DNA from: Styela clava
Lineage: Eukaryota > Chordata > Ascidiacea > Stolidobranchia > Styelidae
DNA: 64,000 nucleotides
NCBI RefSeq assembly: GCF_964204865.1
Contig: NC_135251.1
Coordinates: 29,116,943 to 29,180,942 of the forward strand
Reading direction: 5' to 3'
The notes beneath the pieces are model-generated. The model had not been told where the DNA came from, ran no database searches, and was given only the letters and a program-made list of their open reading frames with translations. Shown here piece after piece: positions 48,311 to 60,679 of this stretch; positions within the stretch are counted from its first letter, which is position 1; each line of letters opens with the position of its first letter. A program made the translations under genes and the position numbers.

Positions 48311-50965
48311 TTCAATTGAATCGAATACTAGGAAAAGGACTTTCTTCTACTAGGCTGATGCCACTATTTGATCACGTTTCCATTTCTCCTATTTTACAAT
48401 TTCATTTTTTCTAAAATAAGTTGAAATATGCGATTATTTATATCAACTTTAGTGACTAGAATACATAAAATCGGACCACAATTTCTGATGAACTCAGCAA
48501 CTAGCTTAACTGGTTATAAATTTTAACTGAATGTTCATGCTTTGGCTCAACCTACTTCACTCTCAAATCACACCTAAATGTACTACGATAAGTTTTTTGA
48601 ATTGACTTGATCATATTTGTACATGGAACGTGTCTGCCTTTGTTCTTTACTTCCAATCCTATTGTGAGAAACTGAGCTGTCGATCTATCTAATATCTCCT
48701 TTGTAATTTGAGATGAAATATTTGGAAATGAATAAACAACTGGAATAGCATATACGAACGAAATGCCTACGTTTCAAAGTGTCCAGTGTTGAACCGGAAT
48801 GCAAAAAGTACATATATTTACCTAATCGTCTGCTTAATTGCGAAAACTAGAACTTGGTAGCCTATCGACAACATAAAGAAACACTGAGAATTTTGGGTAA
48901 ATTTTTTCTATGGGCCATACGAGGAAGGTACTTTCAGAGTATTTCTTTGTCTCTCCCATTAACAGAGATTACTAGAACAACCTCGGGCTATTTTAGAAGA
49001 CATTTCTAATAATTAATGACTTCGTGTGATATCTGAAACAATCGAATTTGTTTACGTAAGTCATGTTGAATCTAACTTAATTTATGACATAAAGATTATA
49101 TTTGGGTGGATATGAATGGAATGAAGCTATCTTTTGTGATTCATTTCATTTCCCGACGCGGTCGCTTAACTCTTACATAGATATAAAAGTGAAAGAGCGA
49201 TTCTAACAAAATTTAAGGTTCTCGAAAACGTCTTTAAGTTGGAAATACCAACATGAATGAGCATAGGTGGACAGCCTAAATACGATGTACTATTTTACTC
49301 GAGATGACATAAAATATTGTCTATTACCAACTTTCACAAGCTTATGCAAGCTACAATAACATATTATGTTGTATATTAATATTATGTATACATCTAATTG
49401 CTGCATTATGGTGACATGCTATTTTTTGCTGCAATTGGGCCACTCGTTTTTTGTAACATATAGTGAGCTACTCACAGCGGTATTTTCAGCAGTATTCAAT
49501 AAAAAATGATATGACAAATTTTCAGGCAAGTAATACAGTTTGTTTAAAATATAGTCGAGTTTCTGCCCAATCGTCGTCGTCCAATTCCGAGCGACTACTT
49601 TTTTTAAGCCTATTTGTGGAAATGAGGAACATCATTGGATATGGTCGACACCGCAAGGAATATAATATAGAGTCATTGGCTATTTAATCATTGTCCTTCA
49701 ATAAAAACGTTCACTGCTACCGCTAAATGCTTTGCTTGCAAGGTAAAATAATTTCAAATACTCGAGCAAACGCTTTCCCGCCCCGGCAACGGAGCTAAAC
49801 GGACTGTAAACATTGAAATGACTCGAGCATGACTTTATTGAGGAGTACTCGCTTCCAAGGCACAAAAAAATAATAAGATTTGAAAAAAAAACATCTTATT
49901 TTGGCCCGATCGTTCTGAAAAAACTTTCTGGGTCATGTGGACACTGTCACAGACCTCCTTGTCATGTTTCGCCCCGGGAGTTCCTGGGAAATGCTCGTTT
50001 GTGACTGAAGCCCTAAATATATTACGTATTATATAGATCAGCTATAGATCAGTCGATGCGGAAATTTTGTATTATATCCTAAGGGAGTGGTTCCCATTAC
50101 CTATTTAACTTTTGACCTCAAAATGAAAATTTTGTTCTATTGCAGTTGGATTGAAAATTTTAGTATATTTGGATGGATTTCAACAAAACGAAGCTATAAA
50201 TAAAACTATCGCCATCCATTCTAATAAATATGGAATCCATGTCAAGTACGGTAAGGTGAGCAAGATTCTTATGTACAAACTGAATTCACCTTTGATTTGA
50301 ATCGATACCTAAAACCAACTCCTCATCTCTCCTGACAAAGCGGACACAGAGATAGTATATGACATCAGAAGGCCCGTCTGCAAGTTTGCACATTTTAACA
50401 GGGTGAAATTTACCATGACAGTGTCCCAAGTTTCAAAAAAGTTTCCGGTGAATTATTGGAATACAATACGATAGCAAAAAAAATTTCCTGTCAATCCTCT
50501 AATTGTGGTCAAAAGATAAGCGGGTTAGAAAAGAGAAAATCATGACATATATTTGTAGCCGCAATTTAGCAAAAATAACTATATGAAAGATAGCTAGGCC
50601 TAGAAACTGTCGACAATAACAAGAGTTTTTTTGCTCGAATTTCATATTCAACATTATGTGGTGATTGTTGAGGGTAATGTTGGAAATCACAAAAAGTTTC
50701 AGACTTTTTACTCAAGGGATTCATGAAGAAAATAAAGACCTAACTATTTGGGCGACAGGAAAATGTTGTTTTCGACGCCCAAATACAGCGAAAATAACCC
50801 CATGTTGTCGACCAAATCGATAAATATATATATCGGAGATATAACGTTCGCTGAAATACAAAGCCCTGCGAGCAACGAAGTCAATCCATCTTCATTAATT
50901 GTCGACCATAAGGAATTTTTGATTAGCTCGAGGCGCGAAAGCTTCTTTCACTAGATGCCACATCA
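48311..50965. other. Intergenic, with a possible transposase scrap
   Basis: No supported gene. At about 49549-49640 the plus frame reads VSAQSSSSNSERLLF, which resembles the C-terminal dimerisation motif of hAT transposases (S-S-x-x-S-E-R-x-F), but it is too short to be sure. Confidence 0.35.
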
Positions 50966-51324
50966 TGCATAATCGGGGTTACCATATCGTGCTTATTTCT
51001 AAGATTTGTGCTAATTTTCCAGCCCGCGTCTTATAAAGTAACGATGTGCTCATTTCCAATAAAAATACTTATTTTCGAGTTGCGTGCTTATTTTGTCTTA
51101 GAAACATGATGATTCGTTCATGTTTTGCGTACAAAGCTCCTGTGGAAATGAGGGACGATGTTTATCATTATACGCCACGCGTATTAGCGCTTCGCTGTGT
51201 CATTATCGTGACATAACAATTCTCCCTATTCCACCGTGACCTCATGTCTCAGACTCGCTCCCTTCCATCGCGAACTGTTTCTGTTGACGGTAGGGTTTGC
51301 GGTATTTCCAGGCAAACTTTGTGA

Positions 51325-51414
51325 CACAGTTACAGTAATTTATTCTAGTTTTTAGTTTTTTTGTGGTTCACAGTTACAATAATTTATTCTAGTTTTTAGT
51401 TTTTTTGTGGTTCA
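51325..51414. repeat. 44-bp tandem duplication
   Basis: Units start CACAGTTACAGTAATTTATT at 51325 and 51369 and differ at about one base. It lies inside the hAT element, directly before the SINE. Confidence 0.85.
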
Positions 51415-51670
51415 CAGTTTCGAATCCCATGCGGAGATGGTTATGTGCGAGAGGATTGTTGGAGTCCTCGCCGCCGTAGGGTGGTTCACGTAACCGCCAG
51501 TTACGGCTTCTTCCACCATCAAGTCCATGCTTTTGAGAACAAATAACTGGCCAGCTAATCCCATAACCGACATAGAATGGAAACCGGACGAGAGGTCGTG
51601 ATTCGCCATATGGTCAAACCGTCCTATCACCTTCCTCTCCCCCGGGATAAATATGTAAATCCTATCCCAG
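51415..51670 (+). mobile_element. tRNA-derived SINE, 5'-truncated
   Basis: Begins at the B-box remnant TTTCGAATCCCATGC and continues through the body (ATGGTTATGTGCGAGAGGAT onward) to the tail CCCGGGATAAATATGTAA. It matches the complement of 55774-56040. The tRNA head with the A box is missing. Confidence 0.8.
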
Positions 51671-52397
51671 TGAAAACAATAATTTAGACAATAAGTAATC
51701 GTATAGGCAAGAGTTTCTTTTCGGTTATAAAAAGGTATATTTGCTAATGTCAAACAAAGGCGATAGAGTAAGAGCTATGTTCACTGCTGCTATTGCGACA
51801 GCCATGCAATCTAGAGGCCATGGGAAAAACAACAATTAGTGCCCACAATACAACCACAAAACACAAGAATTTGGCATTGCGGGAAACCGAAGTATAAAAA
51901 CTTTCTGGAGGTTGCATGTGGCTGTGACTCCGTGTCTTTTTGCGATTTCAGGGCTGCATGCAACCTTCTTGAGAGCGACTTTTCATTAAATAAAAAAAAA
52001 TGGAATGCATAAGAGACTCGTGTATGATTTCCCTCTTATTTTTATCCTGCGTTTCTGCCGTCGTTAAGTACGAAAAAATACCTTTTTGACACCCGTGCTT
52101 ATTTTTAGCTCTAAGTAGATGGTAACCCTGTGCATAATGTGGGTGCAAAAAAATAGTTTGGAAAAGCAGTGAATAATTAGAGTGACTGATGAACATGATC
52201 AGTCACTCGAATTATCTTTCAAGTTTTGTAGTGAGCTATAAATATATGTTTTGATGAAATATATCTGATCAAATCATACGACTGTGCGTAAGTAATGTAC
52301 ATTCACCGAGACTTCCACATTTACTATGTGGGTTTGTTGGTGCTGTCTACAATAGTTCAGTCAAATGAGTATGATCAGAAGTAGATTGCACTAGACT

Positions 52398-53620
52398 CAG
52401 CGGCGGTTCCCAACCTTTCTACCCTGGCGGACCAGTAAAATTAGATTAAATGTACTCGCGGACCGGCAAAAAATTGAAATGGCCGGATCAGAAAAGAATG
52501 ACATATATTTGCGTAGTATAATGCAATGTCGGGCAATAAATATTCTTCTAGACGAAAAAGCACACTTAAAAATATTTCACACGGAGAAAAACTATCAAAT
52601 AATGTGCCGACCAAAAATTAAAAAATGGGTGAAGCATAAAATAATATCATATATATATTTGCGTCATGAAATGCAGTGCTGGGCACCCATTATGCGTAAG
52701 AAAGGCACGCATAAAATATCTCACATTTAAAACATGCACAATTAACTCCTGTGAGAATTTTGCTGCTGTTTCGTTTCCAATATAAGATTGCAAACGAGGC
52801 CTCAAAGAAGTTTTTGCAACACGTAGCTGTGCAGCCGATTTCTTTGCTTCGTTTTAATTGAATATAGTGATGAAAATGTTTTTTCGCATAACGCAGTAAC
52901 TGGCTGAAAAGACGGACAAAAGTTTGATTGCTCGATTACTTGGCGATGGGTATTCGTTATCATCTAAAATTGTGATGAGTAATTATAATCTGGACTGTAA
53001 AGTAGAATCGCCATTTTAATCAAGTCTTTTCTTTTTCATTGGGTTCATCATATAAATCCCTCTGCAGTTGATTGACGCCTCAAACGAAATGAATTTACAT
53101 TACAATGACAAAGTCGTCGATAACTTGGCAACAGACTCAAAATCCTACTGTGTCTGGAAAAGATCTCTGCGGCCCATGCTTTTTTGCGCGTCTTGACCAC
53201 CTGTGGGGTCTCAACAAGTTCATATCTTACTGGAATATTATACTGTTCTTGACAGTTTTTTGGGTTAAACAAGGAGATATGCATTACGTTTTATATGGAT
53301 GGTCATATTAATCAGGAAAAGCACGCATAACAGAAAAAGCATGCGTGCCGATTTTTAGGCTTCTCAATTTTGCGAGATTTGATGGAGCGCATTCGCGATG
53401 AATTGGAGCCGAAAAAAGCGGAAAGTGTGAATGATCGGCACCTATATGTCGCGTAAGACGGCGCCAAAATGTCGCGAAAGACGTCGCAGTATGACGGAGG
53501 AAGAGAATTGCGTAATGAGCTAACGCAACTTTGTCTATGGTAAAGACGAAATTTCTTGCGGACCGGCAAAAAATCTTCGCAGGCGGCACCTGTCCGCGGA
53601 CCGGCGGTTGGGAACCACTG
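52398..53620. mobile_element. hAT element, non-autonomous
   Basis: About 1.2 kb. Ends are CAGCGGCGGTTCCCAACC and GGTTGGGAACCACTG, with subterminal GCGGACC and GGTCCGC. Flanks cactagac(t) and cactacag agree at 6 of 8 positions. A direct duplication of about 37 bp lies inside (ATATTTGCGT...ATGCAATG near 52503 and ATATTTGCGTCATGAAATGC near 52655). Confidence 0.72.
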
Positions 53621-53942
53621 CACTACAGACTAGACCTAACCTAATTGGTAATGTAACAATTTCAAGTCTACCAAAAGTTTGAAGTTTACATAAATAAAGT
53701 TAGCAAACAGTGGCATCCTGAACAGAGTTATACGAAATACACTTCAAACTTTTATTTAGATCCACTTCGAAAATATTTGTTAAAAACGCAAAGAAAATTT
53801 GATTTTGAGGTATGGTGGCGCAAGTCACACGATAAGGAATCTCATGATAAAATATTCTTGCGAATCTCTGTATCATCTCTGAAATCCGGACGCATATTCA
53901 TTGAAATTAATGTTAAAATCTGATTTGTTGTGTTTATTTTTC

Positions 53943-54184
53943 GGTGCTCCCGACGTATGTGAACCAAGATGGCGGACACTGGAACGTAGTATGTGTACCA
54001 GGTTAGGATTAGGCCATAATTTTTTTTCAATTTTTCTCATTTTAGTTCTATTACGAGTTCGGGGACTAGCCAAGTGACTCCCGTAGTATTTGTACTTGAA
54101 ATTATGAACCAACCCTAACCTGGTATACATGCTACGTTCCGGTGTCCGCCATCTTGGTTCACATACTTCGGAATCGGAAGTACC
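53943..54184. mobile_element. Palindromic MITE, full copy
   Basis: A 242-bp element whose halves fold back. The left half is GGTGCTCC then TATGTGAACCAAGATGGCGG; the inverted right end is GGTACTTCC then the same GTGAACCAAGATGGCGG. Arms of about 75 bp agree closely. TATTTT occurs outside both ends. A second, shorter member is at 61851-61961 and a remnant at about 18525-18640. The superfamily is unknown. Confidence 0.75.
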
Positions 54185-55773
54185 TATTTTACAACCGTTC
54201 ACGTGTTTTTTACCGTTAAAGTTGCATATCTTTTTTTCAAATCTCTAGCTAAATGGCTAGTTACAGTATAGAGTTAAAAGCATTCCGAATCTTGCTTTAT
54301 TCGTTTTCCTTCTTCGAAATTCAATGTTTTGTTCCCGTTCGATTTGTTTATTGGTCTCAAATTCTGCCAACAGTGACTCAAATTTAGAGTATAAATTGTT
54401 GCCTTGCATTTCTCAATACTGATCCGATTTTTGCTTGTATGGTTTTTTGAATCCATCGAAATGAATTTTTCGACTTCGCCACGCATGATTACCATTGAAC
54501 ACTACACTATTTTTCTTCGACATGAAAGGGCACTGAATAAAACAGTGAACGAAAATATCGGTCGGAGACCGAAGACTCATCGATCGAAAATGCGGGTTCG
54601 ATTCATGACTCTATAGTGACACCGCGTGTCCCATCACTAATTAATTAATAACTCGCTAATTATACGACATGATTCATCCAAAAATTGATAGGCTTCTGGT
54701 CCGAGATATGATGAATGCACATGCAAAATTTGGAGCAGATTCAACCTCGCTTTCGTGAGATATCGCGTGCATCTAACTGTATACCTATCAACATACTTAC
54801 CGATCTAAAGATCGATAAGTCGAAATTTTTTACCTTTGATTTGTGTGATTTTGTCGGGTATTCCGAAATAAACTATAACTATGTCTAGCAATGTCGTAAC
54901 TGCGCCAACCTACTTTGAATCGCCGAAAAAGGCGTTTATCATCGAAAATTAATGGTTGGCAAAGCAATGCTCTACCAATAATCTTGTTGAGTGAATTTTT
55001 ATAAATATGGAGTTAGTATTTCATTCTGTTTAAAAAGCATATTGCATATTGCGTTCATAAAGCATACTCCACTAATAAAATGGTCCTTACGTTTCGTATC
55101 CAATATGCCTCAGTAGGCTACAACAACCAGCTTTTGATCGCTGCTAGCAACGAGCTTCATTCATTTCTTGTTACGGTCCATGAACGCACAGTTGAACCCC
55201 ACGAGGGCGCTGTCGCGTGTATTATTACTCTGGTATTTTGTGATTTTGTTTCTCTGTTAATTATGATTGATTAAATTTGTATAATTTTTTTTTGTCATTC
55301 CCTCTAAATCTCCAGCCCACAGGTGTCGCTGACTCGATGACTGTCACAGTCTTTCGCGACTCCTTATCTATTGCTATGAATCTCTCACTTGTATGAATTC
55401 TGATGTGTATATTTAATTTTTTACGATTGTCATTATACACGTTTGTCAATTTTTTGTCCTTTAAATTTTGTGTTAATTCTTGCATGATAGAAATAAATTA
55501 TCTGAATCCTTTGAAATGCCGACCGCGATTCCTCCAGCAATTGGGTATTCACTACCAATGCGTTCCTTACAGCACCTTTCAGGATGAACAATGATTTGTG
55601 TTTTCAGAATGACGATATAGTATACAAACATTTTATTTCCGCATGTTCCGAAATATCCGAGGGTTTATAATTATGCAGGCATATTTCTGGATTCTTTGGC
55701 GTCGCGTTTTTTTTTCCGGCAGACCAGTAACCACAACCACATCGATGTATTTTCAATGTTTTTCTGTGAAATG
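54185..55773. other. Intergenic, nothing recognised
   Basis: AT-rich. The open frames at 54404-54616, 55080-55274 and 55261-55485 show no family likeness. Confidence 0.45.
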
Positions 55774-56121
55774 ATAGGATAGGATAGGATTTACATATTT
55801 ATCCCGGGGGAGAGGAAAGCCGATAAGACGGCTTATCCATATGGCGAACCACGGCCTCTCGTCCGGTTACCATTCCAAGTCGGGTATGGGATTAGTTTTT
55901 ACTGTATTGTTTGTTTTCGGAAGCATGGACTTGGTGATGGAGGAAGCCGTAACCGACCAGCGGTTACGTGAACCACCCAACGACGGCGAGGAGTCCAGCA
56001 ATCCTCTCGCACATAACCATCACTGCATGGGATTCGAACCTGCGAACCCATGCAGAGTGACTAGAGGTGCGGTGGCGAGCGTATTCCTAACGCTTAGCCC
56101 GTTGAGCCACACCGCGGCGCC
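55774..56121 (-). mobile_element. tRNA-derived SINE, full-length, next to the seipin gene
   Basis: On the minus strand it has a tRNA-like head with A box TGGCTCAACGGGC and perfect B box GGTTCGAATCC, then a body of about 250 bp. It ends in CCCCCGGGATAAATATGTAA followed by ATCCT pentamers (three copies). It lies in inverse orientation 188 bp before the seipin start codon and by chance stays open in the seipin frame, so the long frame starting at 55841 is an artefact upstream of the real start. Confidence 0.88.
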
Positions 56122-56308
56122 ATTCTTATGTCTGACTTGGATTGACAATGACTCCGCACACTCCTTTTGGTTTGTTTTGATTTTGCCTTTTCCTTTACAA
56201 ATTGCGGAACAGAGTACCGGTAGTTATTGCAATTATCTTTCTCCACGGGCTGCGGTACCGGTACCGAGAGAATGGAATAGCCAGTGTCAGAGCAAATATT
56301 TCTTCAGT

Positions 56309-59300
56309 ATGAATGCTTTTGTACTGTCACAACTGCAGTCCTGTTATGAAATTTATAACGTTCGTTTTCGGCCCTGGATGGAAGAGCGTTGGCGATTTGT
56401 CAAGCCTTATTTCAATGTTTCAAAAACCGTCATTTTTCATGGGATAGTAGTATTCGTTATTGCAGCCTTCTGTCTCTATATTTCTGCATTCTTATTCGGA
56501 GCTTTATATTTTTATAACATGCCCACAATTTATCATTCGTTTGATCTCAATTTTCAATATAGTAGGTGAGTTTGTCAGAGAGATTTGGTAGATTTGACGT
56601 GTTTAGTTTCAACTCTTATGGTATTCAATGAACATGGCCATTGATCAAGTTTTGCAGATGAAAAATTTTATACAATTTAAATGGCTACCACCACATAGCT
56701 GACTAGGGTTTTGTCATCCTGTTTAAACAGTTCCACCGTCTCAAGTACCGTGACAGGTCTAGAACCCACCAAGTACAGAAGTACGGAAATAACAAAATTA
56801 ACTGATTATAATCTTGGAAACTTCATACTGGCAAATCTTGTTTATTTTAAAATCAAAACATTGACCTCTTAGGCTACTTCCAGATTTTCCGATTGGGGCT
56901 TCAGAGCTTGCTCATACACATATGGGAATGTCAGAATGTAGCAGTGACAAGTATCGTGACTTTATACCTTATATTTAACTTACTTCATTTAGACAATGTA
57001 TTCAACAACATCGAAACTATCTGCGAACTGGAATTGGAGACACTGATAAAATGTATAAAAATGCATGTTATCCCAAAGCAATGTTGGATTTTGATTCAAT
57101 TGTTAGCAAAAAGGTCTGTATTAAATGCATATATAATAAAGAATGGAGTATTTTTATATCCAGATATCATTTACGTATATAAAAAGAATTGATTATGTTG
57201 ATCTGATTTGTTCAAAATAGCTGCTCATTCTAAAACATCATTAATGTAAGTTATCATCTCAGTATTTTGAAATTGCAAATGCCCACACACTTATAAGTGT
57301 CTTTTTATTCGTGCACTATGCCATTTGCCCATTTCAAATATACTATTGTGTAGTGCCATTAGTGGGAACATTTTCTGCATTGGATATTAAGGTGCATGGA
57401 ATTTCTTCAATGCTGTTCAACCTGAGTGAAAGCACAAAAAGTTTTTTTACCATTCCAGGTTCCACAACCTGATCAGAAATTTATGGTTTATTTAATTCTT
57501 GACTTGCCGGAGTCACAAACTAATCTTGACATTGGAATGTTTATGGTGACAATGAGATATGGAAGTTTATTTTCATCTCACCCAGTAAGTCCAGCTGTAT
57601 CATAATATTTTCCTTCCTCAAGTAGTTCTATAATGCCCAATTTATTAGATGAAAGAAAATTAATACTGGTTTTGTTGGTGTGTCAGTTTTTTCATTTTGA
57701 AAATATGTGTGGCAAAGAATATGCTATCAAAATATTCATAATCTTATTGAAACATAGACAATCAATAATAAAGATGCAAATAGATTCAACTTTGTTATAC
57801 TTTTGAAATCAAATCGTCACAGTCTTTCTTTTTTGAAACATAGACAATCAATAATAAAGATGCAAATAGATTCAACTTTGTTATACTTTTGAAATCAAAT
57901 CTTCACAGTCTTTTTATTTCCTACTTATAAATAAATTACATGCAGGTATAGCATTGAATTTGTACTTGTTGTTTTCAGGTTTCTATAAAATACAGACCGT
58001 TTTTAATCAGGCTTGCATCCATAGCTTTTTATTGGCCGTTGCTGCTCTTTGATTTGATAGAATCGAAACAGACGATAACAGTACCGTTGTTTGATGAAGC
58101 AAGATTCAGCCATGTTTCCAAGATGGATGTTCAGGTTCTTTATTACCGTATATAGAAAGATGCAGATATAGAGAGATGCAAATAATTTTTTCCTGAATTT
58201 GAAGATTAAAACCATTATTTAAATGCCATATTATATGTATTTATCAAAACTACAACCAAATTGCTCTTGTTGTTATGCATTCCATGATGTATAAATTAAT
58301 CTTAATGTGAATTTTAAGCAATTATATGCTATGTAGTGCTTTACTTTGAGCAAGACAACATCTTACCTATAGAGCCAGTATTACCAAAAATTCCCCTTGT
58401 ATGCCAGCATATCCTTTCCCAACACAATTATAAATTTTTATCTGTGTATAATAGTTTCTTTGAATTTATGTTTAGAATTGTTTACGAGAGAATGGCTCTA
58501 CATTTAAAGATCAGTGTCATCATCGCATAGTTGAAATACAAATTGATTATCCAGATATCCAAATTTACTCGGCGCAATTACAAGTTACTGCCATATTTTC
58601 TGGACTGCAATATTTTCTATATCAATGGCCAGTATTCTCTTTTTTGGTCGGCATAGCAGTATTTTTTGTTCCAGTATTAGCTTCAATGTTAGTAATATTT
58701 TATATTATCCTATGGAATCCATATCAACGTATTCAAGAATATATCGACATAAATGGGATCCCCGCTAGAAGATTACTTGGAAGGCGAAGAAGGAACAGGG
58801 AGGCAGTTAATGACGAAGGTTAACTTTTCAAAACATATTAAGTTTCGACAGATTGTTGTTTATACTAATTTTTTGAACTTTCATCCCATTCTCATTGAAA
58901 TTTTTAAATGAAACATTTCTCATCGGGCATATTGAAAAGTTTGCTTGAATTGAATTAAAATCTTAAAATGCGTTTTCAAGGATTGGTATCTACAGTCAAT
59001 TAGAGATATAATTGTTTTTGATTCATCCATCAAGATAATGATATACATGAATGAAGTTGCAGACAGTGTGTGTATCTAGAAAAGTACATCAAGGCTGATA
59101 AAAACATACCTAATTTTGTTGTTTTAGAATCGCTTGGTTTCAACTTTAAAATAATGTCTACTGCATTAATTGTCCAATGTGTGAACAAATTTCATTTGCA
59201 ATCTCCATCATCCAGGTCCGCAAGAATTACCATTAGTGGAGGTTGTGGAAAATGAGCAGAATAGACCGAATAATGACGAAAGAGAACCAGGTAACAGAAC

Positions 59301-60679
59301 AACATCATCATTTACAACATCATCTATTGAAGTAGTTGGATCACTATTTTCTGAAGATTTCAAGAAAAGTGGTGATTCCAAGTATGTAATTTCTACTGGC
59401 CAATTTTAGCGCATGATGTCAAGAAAATGGTTTGCTAGGCTAGACAAAAATTGTTGTGGCATGAATACCTTGTAACTAAAATTTTGAAATCAAATAAATA
59501 ATGTTAAAGATTGAGGCAAGTGTAGGCAATTTTGTCTTCACTTACAGTATGAAAAAATGATATCTGGCAGGATTCCAATAGGAAATTCTACTCTTTGAGA
59601 CATCACAATAATTAATGTTGGAAAATATTCATTTTGACTAGGATAGGATTTCCATTATGCAAGAGGCGTTTGAACATTATTAAAAAAAGCCCTATATATG
59701 CATGAAAATGATTAGTAGTGCATGCTTTTGGTATCCACCCTAATAATCTCACATACTATTTATATGGCAGTCCATTAGCTTTAAGAGAAGGTCAAGGGGG
59801 CCATACATGTGGCACCATATATTCCTAAATTGTGAGGATATAATAGATCTTTTCTTATGGAAGTTTTCCATTTAATATTACTAGATTCCCCCCCCCCCCC
59901 CCACCCCTGGATTCTGGGATACACTCTAGTTTGATATGTAGGAATGCTTTGTAGTTGTTTGATATAGAATTGAAGTGTATATAACTTCTGCCTCTTCCTC
60001 GATTGTATTAGCATATCCTCATGTAAAACAGACTACTAGAATCCTATGACTGAAATCAAAATGGCTATATTGAGTGATTCATAAGTTCTGAATGACTCAA
60101 CAAAGAAGCTTTGTCTGGTTTTGTTATCTCGATATCACTGATAGTGGAATCCAGCTCACATGACTGAAGTAATTCCACTTAATTTACTGAAATGTTGCTG
60201 GTTTTCTCATCGCTGTACAGTGGTTCATGTTATTGGTTGTCAGTTATGAGTTAACCCAACATCATGTCCATGCATTTGAAGCCTATAACTTGTTGACTAT
60301 TTCCGCACCCAACTGGACAAAAGACAATAGTTTGCAGTGAGATTAAGCCATCTTACCAACTTTCCTTTCCCCAAAGGAAAAATGATAATATATCCCATAC
60401 TAAATACTCTTTAGTCTGTGGATAAATATGTCACTAGATTTTTGCTTTTTAAATATGTTTTATTATCAAATACCTTTTTGATTACCAGATCAAAATTTAT
60501 AGATGGCAAACATGGTTTGAGTTGAGATTTGCTATAATATGAGGTTTATACCGAAGTCTCAACTCATTGAAGGTTATTTTTTATACAGAGATGATGATCA
60601 ACCTTCCACGTCTCAGTCAGAAAATTTTGATGAAACAAATTCAGAAAGTGAATTAAGAAAGAGGAAATTAAATTTCTGA
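56309..60679 (+). CDS. BSCL2: Seipin (lipid-droplet biogenesis protein)
   Basis: ER membrane protein that forms a ring at ER-lipid droplet contacts and organises triglyceride droplet budding. Proposed exons: 56309-56565, 56884-56929 (tentative), 57459-57584, 57979-58134, 58515-58818, 59216-59381 and 60589-60679 (TGA). Phases agree throughout and give about 381 residues, against about 398 in the human short isoform. TM1 is at residues 41-66, followed by the family block YFYNMPTIYHSFDLNFQY. The luminal domain shows CSYTYGNV (compare human CSFPVANV) and DLPESQTNLDIGMFMV, the seipin signature. Then come IRLASIAFYWPLLLF and IQIYSAQLQVTAIFSGLQYF, and the second TM segment (SFLVGIAVFFVPVLASMLV). The cytosolic tail is Arg-rich and then acidic (RRLLGRRRRNRE; DDDQPSTSQSENFDE). 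The donor of exon 4 (CAG|GTTCTT) and the short exon 2 are the weakest points; about ten luminal residues may be missing between exons 2 and 3. Confidence 0.9.
57749..57918. repeat. 86-bp tandem duplication in a seipin intron
   Basis: Units start GAAACATAGACAATCAATAA at 57749 and 57835 and are nearly identical, so the duplication is recent and local. Confidence 0.85.
59888..59902. repeat. C15 homopolymer in the last seipin intron
   Basis: Fifteen C in a row followed by ACCCC. On the other strand this is a G-run able to form a quadruplex-like structure, and it is prone to length errors. Confidence 0.8.

Larger units (their letters stand above)
50974..52130. mobile_element. hAT element with perfect target duplication, carrying a nested SINE
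   Basis: A 1,157-bp element with ends CGGGGTTACCAT and ATGGTAACCCTG. Subterminal GTGCTTATTT occurs at both ends in inverted order. It is flanked by TGCATAAT on both sides (50966-50973 and 52131-52138). It contains a 44-bp tandem duplication and a tRNA-derived SINE. No transposase is seen. Confidence 0.85.

Noticed and set aside
55774..56121. Functional tRNA gene
   Set aside because: A and B boxes are present, but the boxes are too far apart for a tRNA, there is no cloverleaf, and a SINE body follows.
55841..56308. N-terminal extension of seipin by 156 residues
   Set aside because: Most of it is the inverse of a tRNA-derived SINE seen at two other places. The ATG at 56309 gives a normal seipin N-terminus.
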